Origin: a virus
Reading direction: 5' to 3' (one strand)
Length of the DNA: 24,276 nucleotides
IMG/VR virus record: IMGVR_UViG_3300008217_002782
Coordinates: 1-24,276 of that record
Part shown: piece by piece, positions 12,809 through 18,386 of the stretch
Layout of the letters: every line of letters begins with the position of its first letter
How positions within the stretch are numbered: position 1 is the stretch's first letter
The notes under the pieces: generated by a model
What the model saw: the letters and a program-made list of their open reading frames with translations, nothing else
The model's database searches: none
What the model was told of the DNA's origin: nothing
Program-made: the position numbers and the translations under genes

Positions 12809-13129
12809 CTAATATGGGCACACTCGGTCGTATTGGGAGCCTTTGGATTCGTCGATAGGTTCCTTAGCGATTATGATGGGCCAGCCTCTAGGATCGCCTT
12901 GCTCTTGCACGTAGAGGCCATACCTATCCGCCAGAGCTTGGACCCGGAGCCACAAGTTCCGTTCGCGGGTTTCCTGCCTCGGAGTTAGGCCGTAGTTGCA
13001 ATCGTTCTCATGGGACCGATGCAGGGACCGGCCAAGACGTTGCAGGGTGAACACGTCCATCAAGTCTATGCCAAGATTGCATAGGCGGCTCTGATTTTCC
13101 CGTTTGATACTCGCGTTTGATTCCATCAT
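12809..13129 (-). CDS. Conserved phage small protein, 106 aa
   Basis: MMESNASIKRENQSRLCNLG from tandem ATGs 13129/13126 with TAGGAGG upstream. Contains GRSLHRSHENDCNYGLTPRQ and later ALADRYGLYVQEQGDPRGWP, a combination I recognise from many phage genomes (LTPRQE plus QGDPRGW) with no known function. Helical with a basic N-terminal part. Its last ten residues lie in the duplicated 39-bp block. Confidence 0.8.
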   Translation of the reverse strand: MMESNASIKRENQSRLCNLGIDLMDVFTLQRLGRSLHRSHENDCNYGLTPRQETRERNLWLRVQALADRYGLYVQEQGDPRGWPIIIAKEPIDESKGSQYDRVCPY

Positions 13130-13155
13130 TCCCTCCTAAGTTTAGCCTTCATCGG

Positions 13156-13192
13156 CACGGGTTTTACCCGTGGACGCCGGGGCGACCGGCGT
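13156..13192. other. Two adjacent perfect hairpins in an intergenic gap
   Basis: CACGGGT-TTT-ACCCGTG (13156-13172) and, one base later, ACGCCGG-GGCGA-CCGGCGT (13174-13192), each with a 7-bp stem. They lie between two leftward genes (13130-13200). The plus-strand side has only a short TTT after the second stem. Possible roles are mRNA processing, transcription attenuation or mRNA stabilisation in the leftward transcript. Confidence 0.7.
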
Positions 13193-13200
13193 TTCTGGCT

Positions 13201-13464
13201 TTAGGCTTGGTGTGCGAAGATGTCATTAAGCCTACCCTGTGGGGGGCTGTCTTGCAGTGGGACACTAGCAGTACCAAAGCCGTAGAAGCAGGCTTTAGTG
13301 TCTATGCGGTTAGCCTCGCGACGGACAGCTTCAACATTGAGCAATGCGCCCATGTGGGTATCGAATGGTCCCAACAACAGGCTGGAACGTGGACCGTCGA
13401 TTACCGAGACATAGTAGTGACCTGGCTCGTTGTTGATCGTTTGATCGTTGTAATAGGTTGCCAT
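13201..13464 (-). CDS. Conserved phage small protein (YYVSVIDGPR type), 87 aa
   Basis: MATYYNDQTINNEPGHYYVS from ATG 13464, with GGAGG 10 nt upstream (GTG 13473 is too close to the site). YYVSVIDGPRSSLLLGPFDT followed by a helix with ANRIDTKACFYGFGTAS is a common uncharacterised phage protein pattern: a small alpha/beta domain. Ends DIFAHQA. Function unknown. Confidence 0.82.
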   Translation of the reverse strand: MATYYNDQTINNEPGHYYVSVIDGPRSSLLLGPFDTHMGALLNVEAVRREANRIDTKACFYGFGTASVPLQDSPPQGRLNDIFAHQA

Positions 13465-13465
13465 G

Positions 13466-13774
13466 ATCTTCACTCCTCCGATTTAGGTTAGCCGGTTTTC
13501 TAGCTAGGCTTGCATATCAGGGTTGGCCGCAATGATGTCATAGATTGTCTGCCAGTTTTTAGCGGCTTGATCGGCATCCTCTTTAGCGGCATTGATAGCC
13601 TTGATGACATCCTTGAAGGTCTGGGCGGTTAAACCCTTTTTGGTGAGTCTGGCATAGCTGGCTAGGCTACGCTTGGCCGCCTCAGCGTGGGAATGGGCGC
13701 TCTGTGCTAGATAGAATACGCGGGTTGTGTCATCCATAATCATTGTCATAATCTTCACTCCTCCGATTTAGGTT
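13466..13774. repeat. 24-bp repeated ribosome-site leader
   Basis: Positions 13466-13489 and 13751-13774 are identical over 24 bp and contain GGAGGAGTGAAGAT on the leftward strand, ending at the start codons of two consecutive genes. Such copying of leaders is the right-hand arm's counterpart of the TCTTC/GAAGA boundary elements on the left. Confidence 0.85.
13504..13749 (-). CDS. Hypothetical helical protein, 81 aa
   Basis: MTMIMDDTTRVFYLAQSAHS from ATG 13749; several in-frame starts are close together. Nearly all helical, Ala/Lys rich (EAAKRSLASYARLTKKGL, EDADQAAKNWQTIYDIIAAN). First gene behind the leftward promoter. Its ribosome region is a 24-bp exact copy of the one before the next gene. 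Not recognised. Confidence 0.68.
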   Translation of the reverse strand: MTMIMDDTTRVFYLAQSAHSHAEAAKRSLASYARLTKKGLTAQTFKDVIKAINAAKEDADQAAKNWQTIYDIIAANPDMQA

Positions 13775-13792
13775 GCTTATCGAGTTACAGAC

Positions 13793-13821
13793 ACGTTACC
13801 ACGCCGTAACCGCTCTGTCAA
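13793..13821 (-). promoter_or_regulatory. Promoter for the second leftward gene chain
   Basis: On the minus strand, TTGACA (13821-13816), a 17-bp spacer and TAACGT (13798-13793). Start predicted near 13786, giving a leader of roughly 37 nt before ATG 13749. Same layout as the divergent rightward promoter next to it. Confidence 0.65.
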
Positions 13822-13829
13822 CCCCCCAG

Positions 13830-13858
13830 TTGACAAACCCGAAATATTGGAGTAACCT
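13830..13858 (+). promoter_or_regulatory. Rightward promoter, probably giving a leaderless mRNA
   Basis: TTGACA (13830-13835), 17-bp spacer, TAACCT (13853-13858), then six bases to ATG 13865. Transcription would begin at or next to the A of the start codon. The gene has no ribosome site, which agrees. Confidence 0.65.
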
Positions 13859-13864
13859 CTGCGT

Positions 13865-14047
13865 ATGGCAACAATTCGAGCACCCAACGGCTTTGATGAT
13901 CCTGTGGCGTTGACGCGTTATAGGGCCAAGAAGTCTGGGCGCTGTGTTGTCTGTAACGCTTCCATTTATGGGTATATTGGGAAGCAATATTGTTCTACGC
14001 GTTGCAAGGTCAGAGCTTTCAGGCAGCGCCACAAAAGTGATGGTTAG
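13865..14047 (+). CDS. 60-aa treble-clef-like zinc-finger protein
   Basis: MATIRAPNGFDDPVALTRYR start, then CVVCNASIYGYIGKQYCSTR with CxxC at about 27-30 and CSTRC at about 43-47, followed by a basic helix KVRAFRQRHKSDG. This is the pattern of small phage and bacterial zinc fingers with a CSxxC+helix treble clef, usually DNA binding. It is the first gene behind the rightward promoter and could regulate the divergent pair. No ribosome site. Confidence 0.75.
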   Translation: MATIRAPNGFDDPVALTRYRAKKSGRCVVCNASIYGYIGKQYCSTRCKVRAFRQRHKSDG

Positions 14048-14204
14048 ATTCGTGACAGGCAAGGAACGAGGCTCAGCGCCCACCAGGGCGGCAATTGAAC
14101 GCCGGAAACGGCGGACAGAGGAACGCTGGGCGCGCCGGTCTGGACCTGTACGAATCATAAGACCAGCCAACATTCCAGATCGAAAGTCTGGACCGCCAGC
14201 GTAG
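14040..14204 (+). CDS. Basic 54-aa protein
   Basis: MVRFVTGKERGSAPTRAAIE from ATG 14040, overlapping the preceding stop by 8 nt. Very Arg-rich (ERRKRRTEERWARRSGPVRI), no Cys; likely nucleic-acid contact. Translation would depend on coupling, since no ribosome site is evident. Not recognised. Confidence 0.5.
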   Translation: MVRFVTGKERGSAPTRAAIERRKRRTEERWARRSGPVRIIRPANIPDRKSGPPA

Positions 14205-14245
14205 GGATTTATCCAACCTACAACATAGCTGGGGGGCGTGTCGTC

Positions 14246-14350
14246 GTGGATAGACCACTGAAGGAACCACGTTTAAAGCGGGTGGGTGCGCCAGTCTAGG
14301 GTACGTGGAAGTAGTGGTGAGACGGCGGGTGGAGCCTACCCGGTATCCAC
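14246..14350 (+). ncRNA. Candidate structured RNA with three-way junction
   Basis: Closing stem P1 GTGGATA/TATCCAC (14246-14252 with 14344-14350). Inside it P2 ACCACT/AGTGGT (14254-14259 with 14313-14318), extended past an internal loop by P3 CCACGT/ACGTGG (14267-14272 with 14303-14308), and a separate hairpin P4 CGGGT-GGAGCCT-ACCCG (14326-14342). Twenty-four perfect Watson-Crick pairs nest without conflict in 105 nt of gene-free DNA. P1 (7 bp) plus P4 (5 bp, 7-nt loop) recall a tRNA acceptor and T arm, but the T-loop sequence, anticodon arm and CCA are absent. I recognise no known RNA family. Either strand could be the RNA, but plus-strand read-through from 13865 is simplest. Noncoding role unproven. 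Confidence 0.5.
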
Positions 14351-14435
14351 TTCTAGCGCAAAATTTTGGTCCGCTGCTATGGGCGTTCTTTGTCTCTCGT
14401 GCAACCAATCGGCATGGTTATCTTCGCACTAGCTA

Positions 14436-14487
14436 GGGAGACGGACGTTAGCGAGCCCGCAGGATTAGCGAGCGGTGTCTGTCTCCC
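14436..14487. other. Long hairpin with repeated loop sequence
   Basis: GGGAGACGGAC (14436-14446) pairs with GTCTGTCTCCC (14477-14487), 11 bp with a single G-T pair. The 30-base loop carries a direct repeat TTAGCGAG (14448-14455 and 14465-14472) and can form a small CCGC/GCGG inner stem (14457-14460 with 14472-14475). No T-run follows, so it is not a typical terminator. The remaining gap 14488-14761 has a T-rich stretch (about 14579-14591) and no gene I can support. Confidence 0.65.
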
Positions 14488-14761
14488 CCATCCTAGATCG
14501 TCTGAATCCTACAAAATACCACCCACACGGTTAAAATACGCCTAGGTCGTTGCTTCCTTATTAGAATACGGGCTCCGATTTTTTCTTTTTCGCTACCCGC
14601 TTGGGCCAAAACCTACGGTTCTAGACTCCCTAGGCATGGACAGTTGTCCTGGACATGTCTACCTTGTCCACCCCACGCGGATAACTCCGTTTTATCCTTC
14701 GGAACTACGTTATCCGCTTTGTTGGTTGCCTTTTATCTACCGCGTATGGTACCGTTTGGCT

Positions 14762-15346
14762 ATGCCGATACCAGAGAATTCTTCCGCTGATTTTCCACTA
14801 GCCGAGGAATCTACCACCGAGTTGGACGCCCTGGACGTGGAGCCAGGTTCTCCCGAGAGTTATGGCTTTTTTCGCAGTGTTACCCCACGGGAAAAGGCAG
14901 CCGTTTGGGACCGTCAAGAGGCGTTCTTAGCGGCCTATCGGGAGACTGGACGCATCAACAAAGCAGCGGAGGCGGTGGGTATGTCTCGGCAGGCTCCGGT
15001 GCATTGGCAAAACGGAGACGTCTTCGGCTTCCGAGAGCGAATCAAGGATGCCCATCGCGACTGGTGCGAGGCCAAGATAGAGGGATTGATTGACGAACGC
15101 CTAGCCAACCCGCAAGGCAACCGAGGCTCCGACATTCTCTTGATGTTCCAAGCTAAGGCGGAAATGCCGGAGAAGTACCGTGAAGAGGTCAAGATTATCG
15201 ACACCGGCTCGACCAAAGACCTACTGGCCGAACTTCGCAAACAAGGCAGGCCCCGTATTGTGGAAGGTACCGCTACCCCTATTGACGATCCCAGTCCACC
15301 CACACTACCAGAGCCACCGAAGCCCAACGATTCAGCCTCCGAGTAG
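14762..15346 (+). CDS. Terminase small subunit candidate (HTH protein)
   Basis: 194 aa from ATG 14762. RETGRINKAAEAVGMSRQAP is a helix-turn-helix of the kind found in phage terminase small subunits (GNxxKAAxAAGVSxxTV); FGFRERIKDAHRDWCEAKIE follows and then a Pro-rich acidic C-terminal tail. In the family this subunit binds the packaging site and loads DNA onto the large subunit. It lies 3 kb upstream of the large subunit gene, further than usual, with small genes and an HNH gene between. Start uncertain: no ribosome site; an ATG at 14636 gives an unlikely extra 42 residues. Confidence 0.72.
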   Translation: MPIPENSSADFPLAEESTTELDALDVEPGSPESYGFFRSVTPREKAAVWDRQEAFLAAYRETGRINKAAEAVGMSRQAPVHWQNGDVFGFRERIKDAHRDWCEAKIEGLIDERLANPQGNRGSDILLMFQAKAEMPEKYREEVKIIDTGSTKDLLAELRKQGRPRIVEGTATPIDDPSPPTLPEPPKPNDSASE

Positions 15347-15423
15347 CCCCTGCTAGGCGTCTAGGTGGAAGATTGGAGCCTTGACCTCTTCACGTCCCAA
15401 TTAAGGAATACCCCCACCTTATC

Positions 15424-15556
15424 AGTGAGTTGGTGGGTGTTGGGAGGTGAGAGAGTGGGGAGGAGTTGGCGGTGAGGCTGGTGTTCGTTGAGCTTGTTGG
15501 TGAGTGAGTTGAGTAGGGGGAGTGTGGTTTAGGTGTTGAGTGTTGGAAGGTGGTGG
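15424..15556 (+). other. G/T-rich, C-depleted tract
   Basis: Over 133 bases there are only four C residues, with many GGG and GGGG runs (for example around 15433, 15441, 15457, 15514). Extreme strand asymmetry and a lack of coding potential set it apart from everything around it. It lies between the terminase small subunit candidate and the next gene. The G runs could form G-quadruplexes on the plus strand. A cos/pac-like packaging recognition site or a regulatory element is possible. Confidence 0.75.
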
Positions 15557-15602
15557 CCACCCCCGACAGAACTCCAACCCCAAAAAAGTTCTCGGAGGAA
15601 AG

Positions 15603-15839
15603 ATGGAAACGTGCAAGTCGGTAATATGTCTAAGCGCAGCGGGGCCGATTATGGCATGTGGATTAGTGGAAGGGCACCCAGGGGATCACAAGGGATGGAA
15701 TCCACAGGATAGGTATGATTCTCTTCAGTTCAAGGTTGAATGGCCAGTTATACAACACGCAGAACTGGAGTCTGGTTACTGGGAGAGAGAGGCGATAGAG
15801 GCACGAATGAGGGGTACGGTCAAGCACCGGAATGACTGA
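15603..15839 (+). CDS. Phage small protein with CGL..GHPGDHKG motif, 78 aa
   Basis: METCKSVICLSAAGPIMACG from ATG 15603 with GGAGG upstream. CGLVEGHPGDHKGWNP is a known phage/actinobacterial-type Cys-GH-DH motif that probably binds zinc; the rest ends in a helical charged region (YWEREAIEARMRGTVKHRND). Function unknown. Overlaps the next gene by 8 nt. Confidence 0.7.
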   Translation: METCKSVICLSAAGPIMACGLVEGHPGDHKGWNPQDRYDSLQFKVEWPVIQHAELESGYWEREAIEARMRGTVKHRND

Positions 15840-16044
15840 GGTCGGAGTGCAGGTTTGCATATCGGAGGACGTTCACGGGCGTGCGGAGGGGATTGTGAGG
15901 TTAGACGGGTTGGCGTGGAAGGCCATCTTGCAGACATATCCGGGGGCGGTGTTTGATAGGATAGCGGATGAGGTTGTGGAGGGGTGTGAGGAGATGCTGG
16001 GGAAGCATCATCACCGGGTAACATTTGGGACTATCGAGGAGTAG
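15832..16044 (+). CDS. Hypothetical protein, 70 aa
   Basis: MTEVGVQVCISEDVHGRAEG from ATG 15832, overlapping the preceding stop. Alpha/beta pattern with a helix at the end (ADEVVEGCEEMLGKHHHRVT). Two Cys. The coding strand is G-rich like the tract before it. Not recognised. Confidence 0.6.
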   Translation: MTEVGVQVCISEDVHGRAEGIVRLDGLAWKAILQTYPGAVFDRIADEVVEGCEEMLGKHHHRVTFGTIEE

Positions 16045-16049
16045 GAGAG

Positions 16050-16358
16050 ATGTGTCAAACCTGCGATCTAGAAGATGCTTTACAGGATCGCCGGGTGGTT
16101 GACGAATATCTGGCGACTAAGGGGCTGGTTTCGAGACGATCTTCCGGCGATGGGGGACCTAATAATGCCGTGCAGCCGGTGTTTTCTGATGGTCAAGGAG
16201 AAGCCGAGTTGGTATCAGAAACATGGGCGGGTTTGCCGGAATTGTGTCCAGAGTGCCAAGCGCCGCTCTCGCAACAGGGAGTAGGCGCAGGGACCGGCGA
16301 CATCTCGTGGGCTGATTTTGCTGTTTGCGGGCGGGGGCATACGATCTCTCTGTTATAA
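16050..16358 (+). CDS. Zinc-ribbon-like protein, 102 aa
   Basis: MCQTCDLEDALQDRRVVDEY from ATG 16050 behind AGGAG. CxxC at the start and LCPECQAPL plus AVCGRGHTISLL at the end would give one complete zinc ribbon. The region between is low in structure (RRSSGDGGPNNA). A different protein-like frame runs through its middle (next entry), so the call is not fully settled. Confidence 0.55.
   Translation: MCQTCDLEDALQDRRVVDEYLATKGLVSRRSSGDGGPNNAVQPVFSDGQGEAELVSETWAGLPELCPECQAPLSQQGVGAGTGDISWADFAVCGRGHTISLL
16165..16284 (+). CDS. Nested 39-aa four-Cys finger in an alternative frame
   Basis: Inside the preceding gene, in another frame, MPCSRCFLMVKEKPSWYQKH continues to GRVCRNCVQSAKRRSRNRE: CxxC-18-CxxC plus a basic tail, typical of small phage zinc-binding proteins. 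GGGGGA lies 8 nt upstream of ATG 16165. Either both frames are used or this one is the true gene. The alternative is a chance frame. Confidence 0.4.
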   Translation: MPCSRCFLMVKEKPSWYQKHGRVCRNCVQSAKRRSRNRE

Positions 16359-16359
16359 T
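16351..16359 (+). promoter_or_regulatory. Extended -10 promoter giving a leaderless mRNA
   Basis: TGTTATAAT (16351-16359): perfect TATAAT with the TGn extension, and no clear -35. Six bases later comes ATG 16366, so transcription should start on or next to the start codon. It overlaps the end of the preceding zinc-ribbon gene. Confidence 0.6.
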
Positions 16360-16365
16360 CGTCTC

Positions 16366-16449
16366 ATGCCGATAAAGAGCCACATTCTCTGGATTGGGGT
16401 GTTGGTTCTGGGAATGGCACTGATAATTTATGGGATTCGCCAACTTTAA
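16366..16449 (+). CDS. 27-aa single-pass membrane miniprotein
   Basis: MPIKSHILWIGVLVLGMALI followed by IYGIRQL. About 17 uninterrupted hydrophobic residues flanked by Lys/His and Arg. No ribosome site; the extended -10 promoter 6 nt upstream of the ATG supplies a leaderless mRNA. The stop overlaps the next start (TAATG). Could be a holin-like or inhibitory membrane peptide, but no family can be named. Confidence 0.55.
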   Translation: MPIKSHILWIGVLVLGMALIIYGIRQL

Positions 16450-16682
16450 TGCTGACTGAAGAGGCCGTTTTGAAGGGAAAGTTGACGCTCAGGCGGGACT
16501 CTGACCAGCTGGCGTACATGGTGGCCGTGGGGCTGGCAGACCGATGGATGGTCGGGCAGGTGTTGACTGGATTGCCTGTGGTGGAGTGGCCTTTCGGGGA
16601 CTTGACCTCTTGCCAGTACGTGCTGGTGGGGACAGACGTGCAGGAACCCGAGATAGCCTGTGCCGAGTTGGGGATGGAATAA
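16449..16682 (+). CDS. Hypothetical protein, 77 aa
   Basis: MLTEEAVLKGKLTLRRDSDQ from ATG 16449, overlapping the preceding TAA (TAATG), so translated by coupling. Helical start, then a beta-rich region (LTSCQYVLVGTDVQEPEIAC) with two Cys. Not recognised. Confidence 0.6.
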   Translation: MLTEEAVLKGKLTLRRDSDQLAYMVAVGLADRWMVGQVLTGLPVVEWPFGDLTSCQYVLVGTDVQEPEIACAELGME

Positions 16683-16723
16683 TGAGCGCAGCGATGGTTT
16701 GGTTGGTCCAGGGGATTAAATAA
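16682..16723 (+). other. 13-codon mini-frame joined by TAATG at both ends
   Basis: ATG 16682 overlaps the stop of the preceding gene, MSAAMVWLVQGIK follows, and its TAA overlaps the ATG of the next gene. The double TAATG would let one ribosome re-initiate across three frames. It may be a coupling spacer and not a functional peptide. Confidence 0.35.
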
Positions 16724-17190
16724 TGGTGGAAGCTGAGCTGCCCCCAGACGACTGGAGCCTGCCAGTGGTAGCGAACCTCCACCTCACCCGTGGGGAACTT
16801 CTCTGCATCGACTTCTTCACCTGTGGGGACTACCTGTCCAAGATGGGTTGGGACCTGGAGGACATCGCTGAGACCTGGGAAGACTTCCGCAGGGTCGTCT
16901 ATTTGGCGATTCACGAACTCTCGGTGCCCAAGACTCGTCATTTACCCTTGCAGCCACCCATAGTTGGTGGCCCCTGGCCGGTCTATCCAGTCAAAATCCC
17001 TCCAGAACTGGTCCAGTTCCTGTTTATGTTCCTGCCACCATCTTTCAAGTGGGGCACCGGCGCAGACGAAGGGCACTCTTTGAAGATTAAACTGGCAGCT
17101 AACTTGATGAACCTACCGGAGGACCAAGATGCCGATAGCACCGACCAAGCCGAAAGTGCTCCCAAGGACACACCCGCTACCGAAGCCTGA
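16723..17190 (+). CDS. Hypothetical phage protein, 155 aa
   Basis: MVEAELPPDDWSLPVVANLH from ATG 16723. Acidic; helical core (LSKMGWDLEDIAETWEDFRR, AIHELSVP), Pro-rich segment with PPELVQFLFMFLPP, and an acidic unstructured tail. No motif recognised. Position before the large terminase suggests a head or packaging-module gene, without proof. Confidence 0.65.
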   Translation: MVEAELPPDDWSLPVVANLHLTRGELLCIDFFTCGDYLSKMGWDLEDIAETWEDFRRVVYLAIHELSVPKTRHLPLQPPIVGGPWPVYPVKIPPELVQFLFMFLPPSFKWGTGADEGHSLKIKLAANLMNLPEDQDADSTDQAESAPKDTPATEA

Positions 17191-17266
17191 TCCGAAGCCT
17201 CTTTTCGAACCGGCACGCGTATGCCCGGACCAAATTATTCGATTTGTGCCGTAGGGAGTTTCGGAG

Positions 17267-17272
17267 TACAAT
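17267..17272 (+). promoter_or_regulatory. -10 box six bases before the HNH start
   Basis: TACAAT (5 of 6 to TATAAT) at 17267-17272, then six bases to ATG 17279. The -35 region has only a TTG match at the right distance. The HNH gene lacks a ribosome site. The spacing is the same as at 13858/13865 and 16359/16366. The preceding 17191-17266 shows nothing else. Confidence 0.45.
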
Positions 17273-17278
17273 GGCTGC

Positions 17279-17914
17279 ATGCCATACAAAGATAAGGATG
17301 CAGCCAAGGCTCATGCTCGGGAATACTATCTCAGGAATGGGGACACCCTTCGTTTAAAAGCAAAACAGTACCGTGAGGAGAATAGAGAAGCCCTATTAGC
17401 TGTCCAGGCCCGCTGGAGGGTTACACACCCTAACCAAAAAAAGGAATGGGATCAGCAAAATAAGGCTTACATTCTGGCCTATGCTAAAGAGTACCGAGAT
17501 TCCCACAAAGACGATACCAAACGTTGGTGGAAAGAGTGGTACGCAAAGAACCGGGATCAAGTCTTAGAGCGCAATCGTCAAAAGCGTCAGGCGAACTTAG
17601 AGCAAGCCAGAGAACGTGAGCGCCAATACGAGAGTGCCCATAAAGGTCGCAGCCGCATCAAGGAAGAAAAACGCAGAGCGCGTAAAGCTAACCTGCCCGA
17701 TACACTTACACAACGGGAATGGGAAATAATTCTTGATTTGTTCAATCACCAATGTGCTTATTGTGGAGACGAAGGTGAATTGGCCCAGGACCATGTCATT
17801 CCAGTGACTCAGGGTGGTGGCTACGTGAAGGAAAATATCGTTCCTGCCTGCAAGTCTTGTAATTCTTTCAAGGGAAATCGGTCTTTACCCATCACATTAA
17901 GGTTGGGTATTTGA
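17279..17914 (+). CDS. HNH endonuclease (free-standing, homing-type)
   Basis: 211 aa. A long helical, highly charged N-terminus with repeats of ARxYYxxN / KEYR.SHKDD type (about 10-140) is followed by an HNH domain: CAYCG (159-163), DH (171-172), Asn186 and CKSCNSFKGN (191-200). The Cys pairs bind structural zinc; His172 and Asn195 are the likely catalytic and metal-site residues. Such genes cut DNA and spread between phages. No ribosome site, and more Lys/A-T codons than neighbours, fit an insertion with its own leaderless promoter. Confidence 0.88.
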   Translation: MPYKDKDAAKAHAREYYLRNGDTLRLKAKQYREENREALLAVQARWRVTHPNQKKEWDQQNKAYILAYAKEYRDSHKDDTKRWWKEWYAKNRDQVLERNRQKRQANLEQARERERQYESAHKGRSRIKEEKRRARKANLPDTLTQREWEIILDLFNHQCAYCGDEGELAQDHVIPVTQGGGYVKENIVPACKSCNSFKGNRSLPITLRLGI

Positions 17915-18252
17915 TGGCTCCTTACTCCGACCTGAAACCCCGCGCCTTCACCAATTACAACTCCTACCAGGAAGAGTGCTGGCAGGTTTTTGACCACGCT
18001 TTTCACGCCTACACGTACAATTATCCTGGGCTTTGTCACCCATCTCCTTCCTTTATATATAATGAAGCGGACTATCTGGCCTGGCGGGAGAAGTTCCACG
18101 AGGCCTGGCAGAAGGAATCAGATGGCCGGGGGAAGTCCTTCGGCCAAGTCGGGCTTCAGGAAGGCCAGTACCCCGAGAACCTGTATTTGTATCTGTACGA
18201 GGCATTTGTGGTGGCCGAGCAGCACAAAGACGAGATTTTTACGTATGCCTAG
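17914..18252 (+). CDS. Hypothetical aromatic-rich protein, 112 aa
   Basis: MAPYSDLKPRAFTNYNSYQE from ATG 17914, overlapping the HNH stop by 1 nt. Unusually many Tyr, Phe and Trp (FDHAFHAYTYNYPG, YLAWREKFHEAWQ, YPENLYLYLYEAFV). Predicted mostly helical. Sits just before terminase, overlaps the next gene by 8 nt. Not recognised. Confidence 0.62.
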   Translation: MAPYSDLKPRAFTNYNSYQEECWQVFDHAFHAYTYNYPGLCHPSPSFIYNEADYLAWREKFHEAWQKESDGRGKSFGQVGLQEGQYPENLYLYLYEAFVVAEQHKDEIFTYA

Positions 18253-18385
18253 TGCGTCGGAGAAGCAAAGAAAGTTCATGGGTGCCGAGTTAGCCCACAA
18301 AAGGGCCGGGAAACCTACTCGGACCAAGATGACCGCAAAACAACTCAAGGATTTTGCTAAAAAGCCGGTAAAGAGGGGGCACTGA
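18245..18385 (+). CDS. DUF3008-like small phage protein, 46 aa
   Basis: MPSASEKQRKFMGAELAHKR from ATG 18245, continuing AGKPTRTKMTAKQLKDFAKK. The MPS.SxxQRKFMGAxLAxK start, TK followed by a TAKQLKDFA helix and basic end match the short phage protein group described as DUF3008-like. Its function is unknown. The following large terminase starts one base after its stop. Confidence 0.78.
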   Translation: MPSASEKQRKFMGAELAHKRAGKPTRTKMTAKQLKDFAKKPVKRGH

Positions 18386-18386
18386 G

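Larger units (their letters stand above)
12584..12842. repeat. 39-bp perfect direct repeat pair
   Basis: The 39-bp block at 12584-12622 recurs without a mismatch at 12804-12842, offset exactly 220 bp. Each copy encodes the C-terminus GSQYDRVCPY with its stop and an AGGAGG ribosome site for the following gene. The segment between them holds the 48-aa zinc-finger gene, so that gene may have been inserted by, or could be lost through, recombination between the copies. Confidence 0.9.

Noticed and set aside
14246-14350. tRNA gene
   Set aside because: Acceptor-like and T-arm-like stems exist, but there is no TTCRA loop, no anticodon arm of correct size and one extra base between T-like stem and acceptor on either strand.
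14073-14408. 111-aa minus-strand frame
   Set aside because: Arg/Pro/Ser-rich, no ribosome site, opposite to a better frame (14040-14204) and across the structured RNA; looks like a chance frame.
14579-14591. Intrinsic terminator at the T-rich stretch
   Set aside because: Only a weak 3-bp stem precedes the T run, and the position just before the terminase gene can be explained otherwise.
14636-14761. Longer N-terminus of the terminase small subunit candidate
   Set aside because: Added 42 residues are rich in Pro/Tyr/Trp and unlike the family; the gap is more likely untranslated.
15422-15616. Pro/Thr/His-rich minus-strand frame
   Set aside because: It is merely the complement of the C-poor G/T tract; no start signal and low complexity.
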